Source: Ceratothoa steindachneri (taxonomy: Eukaryota > Arthropoda > Malacostraca > Isopoda > Cymothoidae). From it: DNA of 64,000 nucleotides. The notes beneath the pieces were generated by a model. The model did not search any database, was not told the origin of the DNA, and saw nothing but the letters and a program-made list of their open reading frames with translations. Both the position numbers and the translations under genes were made by a program. Below, in pieces: positions 11,740 through 23,459 of the stretch (positions within the stretch are counted from its first letter, which is position 1; each line of letters starts with the position of its first letter). The stretch is taken from contig OZ018324.1 in assembly GCA_963969495.1 (NCBI GenBank), forward strand, positions 50,157,361-50,221,360, written 5' to 3'.

Positions 11740-12700
11740 TGTAAAGGGCGACGAAAAAGCAGGGGTACAGTTAGGGAAAGTCCCGTTAGCACGGCGGCCA
11801 CGAAAGCAAATCGCCGTACCCCTTACGGGGGAAAGCAAAGGGGGACCCATTGCAGGTGAAGAGGTGCCCGGAGGCAACTCTGCAAAAGGGGCTAAGGGGT
11901 AAACACCCCGAACCCCGAGCGAGGGGGAAACGCAACAACAACTTACCCAGGCTCCGTTAGAGTTCACTTCAACTGTGAGAACAGTTCCTCCTGGTACCAG
12001 GTGCAGGTAGACAAAAGGTTGAAGGGAGAGTCGTGGAGTGAAAAAAATAAATAAATAAAGTAGCACTGAGAGGGCGCGAGGGGAAAAGGCACCAACAACT
12101 TTTCCGGAGCCTCATCAGATACTTCTTTAGACCCAATGACGGGGCTTCCCTAATTTGCACTCTGGCAGGGAGGACGTGCGGCCCATTAAGTGTAACAGGC
12201 TATCCATGGTACACACCCGCGGGTGCTAATAATGACAAAAAGAAAGCAGTTCGGCATCCATGCTCTTAATTCCACTGGCTGTCCAGAGGGCAAGGCTGTT
12301 TTTTTTTTAACTCTAGACATCCTGTGAAGGAAGAGTAAAGGTTGAAGAGTGGTCAGTCTTTTCCCATTGGATATGACAGAACCACTCCACCTGGATGCAA
12401 TCTTGGAGTGGGACCACCCCACTTGGATGTATTCCATGTGAAGTTAAGTTACGATAGAACTCCCACTTCCTAGCTCTTGCATGGATCACTATAACAAAGG
12501 GGGTGCTATAAAGTCCCCACAGCATGCACCAACCTCCCTCCACTATGATCCCTCAAGACAGTCTCACAGAAAGCCCGTACACACTTAATTGTGGTAACGT
12601 TGGCGGGGCCTCCTACAGCACAGGCTGTAGGATCCAAAGCTTTCTCCTTTAATCTCTCAATTGATTGGAGGGAGCAGAGATTCCATCTGCTCCCCGGGAT
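11740..12700. repeat. Mosaic of dispersed repeats
   Basis: About 11,770-11,840 shares AAGCAAATCGCCGTACCCCT with 9,430-9,460 and 24,825-24,855. About 11,990-12,200 is the unclassified repeat with CCAATGACGGGGCTTCCCTA. From 12,290 it follows 6,910-7,280. No gene is present. Confidence 0.6.
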
Positions 12701-13112
12701 CTATAATAACATCCGACATTAATTCCACTGCAATACATTTGTTATTCCTGGCAAGGAAGTTCAACCCTTTCTTACACTTGAGTAGATGCACTCTATGTAA
12801 ATTAGTTTCTGAAGAAGTCCAATGCTCTCTCAAAACCTCAGCAATTAGTGTTGATGTGTTTACTATCGCCATCCTTTCCATTATTCTTTTTCCTTTTTGT
12901 TCATTCGCCTTCTTCCCTAACCTGTTCTTCCTCTCTGCTTACTGGATAAGCCCGACCAGGAGTGAAGGACGACACTAAAAGCATTAAAGAAATAAGCCCT
13001 TCGAATTCTATTTACTCATAGCCCAAATGGGCCTTATTGTATGTTCCACCTTTCTGTCTACGGTAAGAGGTGCTCTAGTGAAAGCCGAAAGTGAACCTGG
13101 AGCAGTACTTAC
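12701..13112. other. CHK2 intron sequence, nothing recognised
   Basis: About 410 bases between the repeat mosaic and the donor of the 13,113-13,311 exon. No repeat, ORF with family similarity, or RNA gene was seen. Confidence 0.5.
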
Positions 13113-13311
13113 CTGCATCCACTTATGTTCCAGTATTTGCTTCGCACTCAATCTAACCGTGGGATCGACAATGAAGAGTTTACTGATCAGATCTTTGGCG
13201 TTATCTGACACTTCGTCGAAGATCATCTCGTTCATTTTGTAGAGTCCGTTTAAAATGTTGTACTGTGTCTGTCGATTGGTATTACCGGAGAACGGCGCGT
13301 AACCTGCTAAG
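13113..13311 (-). CDS. CHEK2: CHK2 exon: kinase C-lobe subdomains IX-XI
   Basis: 199 nt; acceptor ending TTTTAG, first base completing Ser, donor GTAAGT. It reads LAGYAPFSGNTNRQTQYNIL, then a helix-rich stretch with SDNAKDLISKLFIVDPTVRL, the conserved subdomain XI arginine, and ends EHKWMQ. VDPxxRxS and HxWMQ are the standard end of CAMK-group kinases including CHK2. A second AG seven bases inside the exon is not used in this model because only the outer acceptor keeps frame with the previous exon. Confidence 0.94.
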
Positions 13312-13639
13312 CTAAAATCAAAGTGAAAGAAGCGGAATGTTATTATCAATCACTTTCCCATATAGGGTGTTGGCGCACATGACGCAATTTTAAAAAAGAA
13401 TAGCCGACCCTCTCCCACATCTTTATGCCCGATCAATCACAGAGCTACATGCCATTTTTCCCACCCCAAATCAGTCCATCATAGCGATGGTGCAGTAGCA
13501 TCTGGTCCCGACAGGGCGTATCTACAGTGTTCAGGCTAAACTTGACGGTTTGATTAACAGAAAAATAGCCCGCAATATTTCAGCCAAAAATAAATGTATT
13601 TTAAAAATTCAAAAATATCCACTACATTAATGGCTGGGA

Positions 13640-14470
13640 GATAACAGTTTACTTAAAGTAGTCGCCCTCAGATTCCACCACGAGCTCAAGATGGCTCCGA
13701 ATCTTGTCGCATGCGTTCCTCACTGTGTCCCTGGGAAGATTTTTGAACACCTCATGATCTGGGCCACCAGCTCGTTCTTGATGTTGCAGACACAGCGGTC
13801 GGTCTCTTACTCAACTGTACCCCACATATATTAATTTATGGAATGAAAATCCAGGACATTAAGAGGCCATAAAGTGGCAGTGGTGAAGTCGTAGAAATTT
13901 TAAGACAACCACTTCTTACTCTTGCCGGAGGTATGGCCTTCCAGCAGCACAACATAGCCGTCTGAATTGTTTCTAAGACCCTGGTTAAAAATGTGGGGCA
14001 GCATGAGGTCACCCAACTGGAGACGCACCCAAAGAACATCACAGTTGGGTGGAACTTGGTCTTCAAGATACATGGAACGTCTCATGGATTGTAGGCAAAC
14101 CACCTGTTGTTCTATATTTTGTGCAACTGGTCCTAGGAGAAATTCTTTTGCGTCTGAGAAGAACCAGATCGCCCCCTGCTCAACAAGATGTTTCAGCTTG
14201 CTTAGGAGCTTCTTTGACTTCGTCAAACGGTTCTCCTTGGCCAGGTTCATTGGTGGGGACTACAACACCCATCTCTCTTGCCAAAGCCCAGATTCCCTCT
14301 CTAGTGTCTTCCATCTCCTACTGCTGCAGTTGTATGAATTCCGGCGTGCGGACGCAGTCAGTACGCCTGCTGTGTCCCTTTCTGCTGGCCACGACTTTGT
14401 AGTCTATGTTGCATCTGTCCATGTCAGGTCTTATAGCCTTTACAGTGTTTCCAGTGTTTGAATCAGCCGT
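13640..14470 (-). pseudogene. Tc1/mariner-superfamily transposase remnant
   Basis: Minus-strand pieces in order: RTPEFIQLQQ and IWALAREMGV (helix-turn-helix region with LAREMGV), LTKSKKLLSKLKHLVEQGA, IWFFSDAKEF (block of the first catalytic Asp), then LMLPHIFNQGLRNNSDGYVV. This order is that of the mariner-related group with long D-D spacing (DD37-type). The second catalytic block is not recognisable; the sequence has several frame changes and no clear terminal inverted repeats. It lies in the intron between the 13,113 and 15,970 exons of CHK2. Confidence 0.65.
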
Positions 14471-14789
14471 CATAACGTCAGCATTTTGATACCCGATTTG
14501 AATCTGATACTGGCAACTCTTTTCAATATTCAGATAGTATAAATTCCTCCATGTTAGCTAACCTTTTCTCAACTAAAACTTTATTCTTTATGCTATCCAA
14601 CGCCTATGAGTGTTAACCGATACGTCAACCTCTTCTTGAAAAAAGAGAGACCTCAAAAATCGTCAAATTTAGCCCAAACACACTGTATACGTAGAAAGAC
14701 TCAAGCACACTTCTTCACAAACCTAATACATACATAACTATCAAGTTTAAATTGCCAAACCACCTGCCAGGTCTACGCGCCGAAAATAT

Positions 14790-15450
14790 TCTCTTGAAAG
14801 CAAATAGCTAGAAGAGGAACGGGAAGAGACGAGCCTCTGCAGCTCCTCCCAGTTGGCACGGACTCCATGGCAATTCCATTAAAGGAATATGCCATCCAGG
14901 CCTAGCTCGAAGGAGATGCGGCGGCCCTCCTCGGTGTAAAGACTCACGGAAATGGCCGATGCCTTCTTGGAACTGTTGGTTATAGTCCAGGACGGGCAGT
15001 AGGAGAGGCCAATGAAAGAGAAGGATGAAGATATAGTATTGGAAAGGGCGCATGAACCAGCGTCAAATAGACCTGGACATAGATAGAGTAGAGGTTCCCT
15101 CTGAGGCCAGAAGAACGTCCTACTCCGCCAAGTGCAAAGTAGGGTACCTCCTTGCAGAGCACTGGGAGCGAGAGGTCGTGTTTGTCCTGGGGGTTTTAAT
15201 CGTAGCTGGGTGTTTCACTCCGAGATACACTATCGACCTTCTTGCGGGTAGACAGAAGGTTGAAGGGATATTTGTAGAATAAAGTAGTGCTGAGAGGGGG
15301 CGAGGAAGAAGCGCAACAATAATTTCCCAAGGCCCCGTCAAAGTTCAAGTCACCCCAGTGATGGGGCTTGCCTATATTTACACTCAAGCTGGGAGGACGT
15401 GCAAGTCCTCTATCTATCAAATGTAACAGGCTACACAGTGGTAGCCACTG
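14790..15450 (-). mobile_element. Family 1 LINE fragment plus dispersed repeat
   Basis: 14,800-14,970 parallels the start of the family-1 endonuclease region (CAGCTCCTCCCAGTTGGC and CATTAAAGGAATATGCC, as at 5,070-5,130). 15,230-15,450 carries the unclassified repeat with CCAGTGATGGGGCTTGCCTA. A 200-base stretch between them is not assigned. Confidence 0.65.
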
Positions 15451-15969
15451 CGGGGCGATTCGCTAAGAAATATAGTGTGTGTGGAAAGATGTGAATGTGG
15501 TCTTGACCCAGGCGTTCCGAGGCAGTAGAGGCATATAAAAAGAATGGATGAGAATTATCTTGGTAAGAGAATGAGAGTGTGTAGTGCCGTACTGGTGTGA
15601 AAAGGGTTAGAAGACCATAAAAATGTGATATGAAAATGGTTAAGCAAAGGGAGGTTGATAGACGGGAATGGTGATGATATTCAGTATAACATCTGAGCCT
15701 TGAGGTTAGTGAAGGGATGCGCTTGGGGGATTTTATGGAGGGAACCCTGACTAAATGAGATGCTACAGCACATAATGCTCGTCCATCACTATTAAAGGGT
15801 GGCTTTGTGCTTTATGTCATAATGGAAACCACAATAGCAAATAATCATTATCTCAAATACTTGGCCAGGAGGGCCTATCATAAACTTCTAGTTATGATTA
15901 CAAAAGAAAACAGGCACTCAAGAAGACTAACTTGAGTTCCCTTGTGGGGTAACATAAGCATCTACTAAC
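15451..15969. other. CHK2 intron sequence, nothing recognised
   Basis: AT-biased intron DNA leading to the donor at 15,969. No repeat or ORF was identified. Confidence 0.5.
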
Positions 15970-16178
15970 CTGACGAAAAGCACCACGCCGAGACTCCACA
16001 CATCCACTTTATTATCATAACCCCGACCATCAAGATTCAGGAGTTCAGGAGCGATGTAATTGGGCGTCCCACACAAGGAGGTCATGATGGTAGCATCAGG
16101 GGTCAATTTAGACAAGCCGAAATCTGTCAACTTAATCCTTGTATATTCATCTTCCGAATTCAGGAGAATATTTTCGGG
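15970..16178 (-). CDS. CHEK2: CHK2 exon: DFG, activation segment and APE
   Basis: 209 nt; acceptor TTATAAACAG, donor GTTAGT leaving two bases of a split Ser codon. It encodes PENILL, then [11 protein letters not shown] with the metal-binding DFG, then a T-loop ending [23 protein letters not shown] corresponds to the CHK2 segment RTLCGTP that is autophosphorylated on activation; here the second position is Ser. It ends [16 protein letters not shown], kinase subdomain IX. The split codon gives FVSLAGYAPF with the next exon, matching CHK2 FICLSGYPPF. Confidence 0.95.
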
Positions 16179-16455
16179 CTGTTTATAAGCAAGCAAAAAA
16201 TTATTATGTCAGGAAACATATGTGAGAAAGGGGAAATACAAAAGAAGGAAGAATCTGGTATAATAATACACATGGTTGGAGACAAGATATAACAGACATG
16301 CTAAGAATATCTGCCAAACGAACAGAATGCTAGACACCATTTGTATTTTCCAACTCTCCATCTCTTCAATACATTTCATAGTGTAATTTAAATCTAACAC
16401 AAAATAATAAAAGATTTCAGCTTTCTAAATTTATAAATTGCAAATTCATCTTTAC

Positions 16456-16659
16456 CTTAATATCACGATGAGTTATTTTCATTTGATGAAGATAGGCCAC
16501 AGCGTGAACAAGCTGGTAAAAATACATTTTAGCAACTGGTTCTTTTAATCTTTTACTGTTGGCGATTCGGTCAAACAATTCGCCCCCTTCTGCCACCTCC
16601 ATCACGATATAAATTTTCTCTGGGCCTTCGATGATGTCCAGAAGCTTAACGATACACGG
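16456..16659 (-). CDS. CHEK2: CHK2 exon: hinge, alpha-E and HRD catalytic loop
   Basis: 204 nt, 68 codons, phase 0 at both ends; acceptor TTTCTTTGTAG and donor GTAAAG. It begins PCIVKLLDIIEGPEKIYIV, continues VMEVAEGGELFDRI (hinge, CHK2-like EGGELFDR), then MYFYQLVHAVAYLH of the alpha-E helix, and ends ITHRDIK. Asp of HRD is the catalytic base and the Lys two residues on is the conserved catalytic-loop lysine. The loop is completed as PEN by the next exon across a 277-base intron, the shortest of the gene. Confidence 0.95.
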
Positions 16660-17689
16660 CTACAAAGAAAAAGTACCAAAAAAGGCACTATGAATGATAC
16701 ATGCATAAAATATTTATTTACCAGACTAGTTTTAGTATGAAATTTTCAGTTGTATAATGGGGACAGACGGACATCTATACTTCACACAAAAGTAAGGTCA
16801 ATGTCACTAATTAGAAAGAGTGAATGAGGCCATTAAAAATATATTTCAAAATCAGGTTTTGAACAAACATTGCACTCTCAATTTCGATATGTGTGCACTG
16901 ATCAAACTTGCGAGATATTTTCATTGCATGAATGCATAATGCCAATACTCTTGATCTATCTTGGTGAAAATATATATTTCTTACTCAATAGTAAGTGAAT
17001 TGATCGTTAACAATTGATTTTAAAAGATATTCTGTATTTGCTATAAAATTTTCCCCTTATGCATTAGGTATTTGCGTTCATATAGGCCTTTTTGTCTGTT
17101 TTCACTGTGATGGCCACCAACTCCACCAATTTCGTCGTGTTTCGTCGAAATTGTCCTCGAGCTAGCTTTAACCATAAACGATGGTGCTGACGTAGCCCCC
17201 TTATATCTGTACTGGAACAAGATGAGCAAATGACCCAACAAACCTGACCTAAACTTGTCCTAGCCAGCGGGCTTTTGGCACTGGCAGCAGGTAGGGACCT
17301 CAGAGTATACACTGCAACTCGATTAAGGCTCATAAGATAACGAAAGTGTGGCGGGCAACAAGAATTTGTAGATAGAAGAGCAAGTTCGGAAAGGGGTAGG
17401 TGGGTATGTAATAAAGAGAAGTAGTGATGGTTGAGTCCACTAAAGAGTAGGATGGGTGATTACCTATTATTCACTCTGTAAAACTATTTTTGTCTTTGGG
17501 TAGCAACTGTTATTTTCTATTTGTTTGTGTCTAGAATACATGAAAAAACACTGTTATTCATTTCAAACTGTGCTTTTTTGTATCCAGAATAATGATATTT
17601 ATAAGAAATTTACCTATTCCCTCTGGAAGGAAGTGGCAAATTTGAACTTTCATTTGCATAGAGTAGAAACAAAACGACATGATACAAAA
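16660..17689. other. CHK2 intron sequence, one unexplained small ORF
   Basis: Mostly AT-rich. A minus-strand ORF of 89 codons (17,064-17,333) starts MSLNRVAVYTLRSLPAASAK; no family was recognised and there is no splice or promoter evidence, so it is not annotated as a gene. Confidence 0.4.
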
Positions 17690-19490
17690 ATAGCATTTAT
17701 TTATTCTAGAGAGAATTAAAATATTAGAAATGAATAGTTTTCCGTGATTTACGTGTTTATACTGTAAATTACTTTCACAAACCAGCCCCAAAATACAGTC
17801 TCCCATCAGATTTTCACTATGCGATCATTGATAGCGGCGTTCAAAGTCCAGTAGATCCTGGTGAAAGCGCTCACCATGCTCCTCGGAGTACGTTCCCATG
17901 TTCTCCTGAAATTTGTCGAGATGAGTGTCAAGAATATGGACCTTCAGGGACATCCTGCCGTAGTTTCTCACCAAGTTCTACATAGTTTTCGGCTTTGTGA
18001 TTATCTAGGAAAACTAGAACCACTAGGATAAAGTTGTCTCACGATGCTTTTTCCTTCCTAGTAAGCTTTTCAGGAAACTCCTTGCACTCCATGGTCTTTT
18101 TTTATTTGTCGGCCCACAAAGACCCCAGCCTTTGCCACAGATAGCTTAGGAAAGAAATCTTGGAAATACTTGAAAGCTGCACTCCTTATCTAGAACTCTG
18201 ACGAATTGTTTCATAAGGCTCACTTTTAAGTGCAGAGGAGGAAACAGTACTTTGGGGGGGTCCAACAAAGGCTCCCATTTGATGTTGTTTCTCTATTTAC
18301 TAAACTCGGTCTGTTGCGGCCAATCATGCTGATGGTAGTGTGCCACGGTGTCCCTGCTGGCCCAAAGGCAAAGATAACAAGGAAACTTGGTAAAGCCACA
18401 TGGGAGACCATCAAGAAGGCCACCATTTTGAAGTCTCTGATAACCTCTCAACCATACTCTTCATATTTGTGTGCATCTAGCAAGATGTTGACACTGCTGT
18501 ATTCCTCTTTGAGCTGGACCGAGTGAGCAGGGGAAAGAGACGGAAACATGTTCCCGTTATGAAGGAGCACTGTTTTGAGGCTCGTGGACGAGCTGTCAAT
18601 GAAGAGGTGCCACGCATTGGGGTTACAGTCGATCCAATTGCCTCAAACAGACCAGTCACATTGTGACAAAAGTAAAGTTCATCTGACGTGTAAAAGAGCT
18701 CGAAAAACAGTGCTGAGGCCTTCTCTGGTGTGATATTTGCACATTGTCATCTAACAAATCCCAATGTTTGAGTCTTAAAATTAAAAACTTAGCATTCGAT
18801 TTTGTGAGACCAAGATCTCTGGCAAGGTCATTGAGATCTTTTTGGTTGGGGTAGTATGGGTTTCTCTCCTCAGTTGCACCTCTGTAATCTGGATCAATGA
18901 CTTGATCCTCTTCTAAACTGCTTTTCCTTTCTAAAAACTGCTGCTCTTTTTGGAGGAGTAGGTACGGGAAGATCAGAAATTTTTGAACTGGCGCAATTGA
19001 TGACTGAAGGTTTGGATAGATGATAACAGGCACATTTTTGCCTGCTCGATGTTTGGAAGGGTTCACCATGTAGAAGAAACAATTGCTTGAGTAGTCAGTT
19101 GGTTCCGTCCAAATTTGTGGGATTGCGAAATTCATAGCTCTTTTCTCCTCTGTACCATCCTGTAAAAAAAAAAGTAAAAAAAAAAAAAAAAAGGAGTATA
19201 AATATATAAATACTTTTCACTTAGTGTAATTAGAAATGTAAAAAAAAAAATCCAGTATCCAAATAAACAGAGCTAGCAGGTGAAATGAGGTGCCCAAGGT
19301 TTGTCTTTATCTCCGACTGGCATGCCGAAATATGCCTTGTAGGCCTCACACATTTTAGCAGACCTCTCTAAAGAGTACCTTTTCGCTCTTGTCTTAATAA
19401 ATTCACCACATACATATCAAAATGTGTCTGTTGGATGCTTACATACAACCTCTTGATGCCATGGGTGACAAATGCTTCTATCAATGATGA
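17690..19490 (-). pseudogene. Broken copy of a multicopy arthropod gene of unknown function
   Basis: Minus strand, in order: GMPVGDKDKPWAPHF-like sequence near 19,280 (a CxxC-type region), an acceptor-like TTTTTTACAG at 19,163, then MNFAIPQIWTEPTDYSSNCF from 19,135, YYPNQKDLNDLARDLGLTKS near 18,830, LFIDSS and SLKTVLLHNGN near 18,580, DFKMVAFLM near 18,430, WFGRNR-type and MKQFV pieces near 18,200, and MGDCILGLVCESNLQYK at 17,806. I recall this order from a large, mostly uncharacterised arthropod family often present in many near-identical copies, but cannot search for it here. Several frameshifts and an internal stop make this copy non-functional. It sits inside a CHK2 intron in the same orientation. 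Confidence 0.6.
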
Positions 19491-20167
19491 GTGACAATGT
19501 CTGCACTGTGACGGCTAGAGTTAAACTGATCTGTCGAGTAGATATTATTTGTATTTATACAACATCTACATTGCCAGAATGTTCTAGAAATTCTTCCAAT
19601 ATATGAAAAATTCTCAAAAGTTCTAGAAAGATCTACAGCTTATTTTTCACCAAATTAGTGATGAATCTATGTGAAATGTAAGAGAACTGCCATTGCTGTC
19701 CAGGTTGCAAAAAAACAAAACATAAGGGAAATAAAAGGTATTACTACTCTATTACTGTTTCTATAACTTTTTAAATACAGTATATCATGTTTATAAAAAA
19801 ATTGAAAACAAATATAACCCTTGAAACTTTTTTGATATATTTTTACTATTTGTATCAAAATAATGTTAATTACCATAAATGGGCTAATTTAAAAATTCAA
19901 TGTCGTAGGCAAAAAAGCAAAGTTTGGGGATTAAAAATGACTCTTTTTATTTAACAGAGCCACAAACAATTGGGAAATAACACTTTTAACCCAAGGACAA
20001 GACAAAAGTAAAATTTTGTTACACAGTGAATTATCATACCCTTGTGCTAGGTGATTCCAGGCTGGCATGCAGTCCACCAAAGCACCATGGCTACCAGACT
20101 GAACTCTGACAGGGTGGGAATGGTCCTCTTGGTACAGAATGCTGGTAAAAAAGTTTGAGGGGATAGC
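19491..20167. other. AT-rich intron sequence, nothing recognised
   Basis: Low-complexity AT-rich DNA in the CHK2 intron; no coding or repeat family assigned. Confidence 0.5.
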
Positions 20168-20300
20168 CATAATAATAATAGAATATAATAAATAATAGAT
20201 CAGATAATAATAATACACAATAATAATAATATAATAATTTTAATATATAATAATATAATATTAATGCTAATAATAATAACAATAATACTAATAAAAAGGT
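20168..20300. repeat. (TAA)n-type imperfect microsatellite
   Basis: An imperfect TAA/ATA array of about 130 bases. It directly precedes a copy of the unclassified dispersed repeat (20,301-20,420). The same arrangement, TAA array then repeat, occurs at 46,840-46,880. Confidence 0.85.
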
Positions 20301-20420
20301 AAAATAGTGCTGAGTGTGGGTGAGGGGAAACTGCACCAAAAGATTTCCAGCACCCATGATAAAATTCAAGTCAACCCAGTAACAGATCCTCCCTAAAGGT
20401 ATCCCCTATAGTGCTCCAGT
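20301..20420. repeat. Unclassified dispersed repeat copy
   Basis: AAAAAGGTAAAATAGTGCTG matches 46,863-46,882 closely; GTCAACCCAGTAACAG follows in the usual order. It ends about 180 bases from the CHK2 exon at 20,603. Confidence 0.6.
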
Positions 20421-20602
20421 ATCCAGGTTCCTGTGCAGGACCACAACGCGAAAACAAAAATCTGATTGTGCCAGTGATAGCACAGGCCTCGTGTAACCCC
20501 GTGAAAACAGGAATGGGGAGAAAGTAGACATCAGTAAACAAGGGCTTTAATGCTTGCACAATTGCTTTGGTGTAAGTCAACAAGAGAATCTGATTGACTC
20601 AC

Positions 20603-20731
20603 ATGATCGACAGATTGCAGGAGTTTGACCTCATTTTCTATCAGAAGCATGTTGCTCCCACGAACTGTAGTCCCTTTCACACTGAGGATCTTCTTCTCCA
20701 TTATCTTAATCGCCACTCGTTGAAGTGTCCC
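20603..20731 (-). CDS. CHEK2: CHK2 exon: kinase VAIK lysine and alpha-C helix
   Basis: 129 nt, 43 codons, phase 0 at both ends; acceptor TTGGTTTCCAG and donor GTGAGT. It encodes GTLQRVAIKIMEKK with the ATP-orienting VAIK lysine, a CHK2-type basic insert, and IENEVKLLQSVDH, whose first Glu of ENEV is the likely salt-bridge residue of the alpha-C helix. VDH joins PCIVKLLD in the next exon, matching the NHPCI-type junction of CHK2. Intron sequence on the low side holds an unrelated degenerate gene; on the high side it holds AT-rich DNA and CR1-type remnants. Confidence 0.94.
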
Positions 20732-21936
20732 CTGGAAACCAAGGAATTGGCCAATTAACAAACACCCACAAAATTCAAACCTCTTTATTTCTTAATAAGA
20801 AACTGACATAATCAATGAGGGCATTTTTACTCTCTTGACAAAGCAAAAGTGAAAAGACATAAAGGGAAAAAGTGGATAAAATAGAAAGAACAAAATTGAG
20901 AAAAATGAGCAAACCTCATCAAACTTAAATACTGAGTCCAAAGGATCCCTCAAGAATAAGTTTGTACAACTTAAACAGCCTTCTGTAGTGGTGGTGCAAA
21001 GGGTAGAGTTCATATACACTAGCCAAATTTAAGTTTTTAATCCACTGATCGTACACTCACTCGGCAAGGAAAGAAAAGGCAGAGGAATAATCAGCATCCA
21101 GTGAAAAAACACTCCAATGAGAAACAAAGGCGGTACCATTAAGCCACAAAATAATGCAAATATGAATTTACTTGATTCCATTTTTAGGGTAGGATTTGTT
21201 TCAATTTAGGGAACTCTTTCAAGCATTATTACATCCTTTCACAAACAGATTGCATTCTCTAAAGAGAGATGAGTCCCCTTTATAGAGAGATTATATCCTT
21301 GTGGTAAGGAAGTAAAGAATAACACTGTAGTAGTTTGGTTGTCCACCTCCCATCCCCTATGTCTAATCTCTTTCTACTTTTGCAGAATGTGTGTGGATCG
21401 CGTGATCACCGTCTTTGCTTTGTGTGTGGCGAGGGGGGGGGGAGGGACTCGATGGATCTCTATCGTGCTCCCCCATTCACCTCTATTTTCTTTTTAGGCG
21501 GATTCTTTCAGCTAATATTTTTGTGTAGTAGTAGTTTGGAAGTCATTAGTTGTAACTGAAGAAGGAAGAGCCGCCTGGACGGAAGATAGGTGAGTGAAGA
21601 TTGTGTGAGAGTGGATATGGTTGAATGTGCTAGGAGTAAAGATGTTTGAGTGTGGCAGTGAATAGGTGACTGAATGTGCCTTCTCTTTTCCAGTTTTGTG
21701 GTACCGATTGTCGCGGACATCTGGCTTTAGGAGACGGCTGAAGCCAATCTTGACTCTCGTGTGGCAGTAAGGGGACGGTTTTTCGAAGACTGCCTCCAAG
21801 TCGCTTAGGCATCGATTGGAGCCAGAATCCTCACACTTTTCGCTTTGACTGGAACCACCACTTCCCCGTCCTTGAGTGTGGATCATTTCGCCTTGGCTGG
21901 AGCTGGACTCCCAGTCCCCTAAGAAAAAGGAACCTC

Positions 21937-21939
<3 letters not shown>
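20732..21939. other. CHK2 intron sequence without assigned gene
   Basis: No host exon or known transposon was recognised. 21,325-22,142 begins TGTAGTAG and ends TTGTCA, with AATAAAAT near 22,082 and a TGGCTGGGGACTCG motif after it, which is only weakly suggestive of an LTR with a primer-binding site. Confidence 0.35.

Positions 21940-22001
<62 letters not shown>
21940..22001. repeat. (TA)n microsatellite
   Basis: About 30 perfect TA units after CATACA. Confidence 0.95.
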
Positions 22002-22003
<2 letters not shown>

Positions 22004-22726
22004 AATATTTTGGTAATTGGGTAAATTTGCATTTTTGTTTTCTGGGGTTGTGGTTGATCGCCATTATTTTTTTGTGTGTAATAAAATAGAAAATACTGTC
22101 TCTCCTCAATACCCTCTCCTTGAACCATCGAGCGGACCTTGTCAGGGCGAGGAGGAATTTTTGGCTGGGGACTCGCAATCCTGCTGCCACAACACAACCG
22201 TGACATCATCAGTGCATCATAAAATGTGAGTAAATGTGAACATAACTATGCTTGAAATGGTAAGAAATGTATGGCTAAGACCTGGCTCGTATATAGAATA
22301 ATACCCCCAAAAGCATCTGAATTAATTTTGCGATTTACATGATGGCAAACAACAACTCTTTATTGAAATCTCAATAATCTAAATTGAGTGACTACTCAAA
22401 ATAATTACAGGGGTTGGGAGCTTCATTCAAAGTGATTAAATGGAAGGGCAAGTTATGTTAAGACCTGGCATTAAAAGATTTGTCATTGGGTTAGGGGGGA
22501 GTCATTGACCATACCTCGCTCTAAAGGGACCTAATGAAATACAGCATCTTGTGAGGCGTGGGCATGATCACAAAAGGGTGAGCAGATTGCTCCGGTTATA
22601 AAGGGTAAATTTGATATGACTAGAAATAGCTGCCAGAAGATCAAACAAAAATGAAGCTCTGAATGAGTGTGGTACTATGCAATGACCACAAGTCAAGGAC
22701 TTAATAATAATAATAATTAAGTAAAA

Positions 22727-23340
22727 ATGGCTGAGTACAATGAGTTGAGTGAGGATGAGCATAAGGGTGGAAATGAGTGTAAATCTTGCGATGTTTGTAC
22801 TGAATGTGGAATAATCGGAGTAGGGACTAGTTAGGTTGTATGTGGGATGGAAAAGTATATAGTGGAATTAGAAAAGGGAAGAGCGCAAGTTTAGAAAGGA
22901 TAGCTACATATGTTGGAGCAGTTAATCACTGAGCTTAGGAAAGATCTACCTAGCAGTGCTTAACTACTGATCTCATTCTGAAACATTATGTAGCATGGGT
23001 TAGGCCTCATCTTGACCCTGCAATTTTCATCACTATATTATGCAATGGATATTGGTTTGCTTGAGACCTTGCAGAGAAGGAAGAAGGATGACTAAGATGA
23101 TTCATGGGTTGAGCAGCTTACCTTATGGTGAAAGGCTTAGGAGACTAAATCTACATATGTTAGAGGGGACTTTATTGAAGTCTTTAAGTGGGTAAAAGGT
23201 TATAATAGAGGAGATATAGTTAAGGTTCTTATTTTTAGGTGGGACTGAACTAGGTGATGTGAGCAGGAGCTGCCTTGTATAGCCAGCCTATTGATAAACC
23301 TTTTGCGGACTCCTTTTATGCTGAAGGGGAGTTTTGAGGA
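22727..23340 (+). mobile_element. CR1-type LINE, plus strand, ORF1 start fused to ORF2 end
   Basis: From an ATG at 22,727 the plus strand reads MAEYNELSEDEHKGGNECKS, with a cysteine cluster (ECKSC, CTEC, VVCG) and a heptad-like LEQLITELRKDL. This matches the ORF1 start of the CR1 copy at 30,214 in layout. After 22,965 the sequence jumps to the end of ORF2: LVRPHLDYC-like sequence, DIGLLETLQRR, GLSSLPYGERLRRLNLHMLE (with frame changes), then a tail ending GCGGACTCCTTTT. All endonuclease and RT sequence between is missing. Several in-frame stops show it is old. Confidence 0.65.
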
Positions 23341-23459
23341 TCATACGGTTACTCCATTTATGTTAGGAATAGGGTTCGTGGAGATTGGTAAAGGGATGAA
23401 AGAATTAGATAGCTCATAAGGCATGTCCTGTTCCAGATGGAAGTAAGACTGCCAGTGTT

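Noticed and set aside
13967..14461. 164-codon plus-strand ORF
   Set aside because: Antisense to the Tc1/mariner-type transposase remnant; no independent likeness.
17064..17333. 89-codon minus-strand ORF MSLNRVAVYTLRSLPAASAK
   Set aside because: No family recognised, no splice or promoter signal, and it lies in an intron of CHK2.
20091..20369. 92-codon minus-strand ORF rich in Leu, Ile and Tyr
   Set aside because: Translation of the TAA microsatellite, not a membrane protein.
21325..22160. Possible LTR with primer-binding site
   Set aside because: TG...CA ends and a TGGCTGGGGACTCG motif are weak; no second LTR, gag or pol sequence was found nearby.
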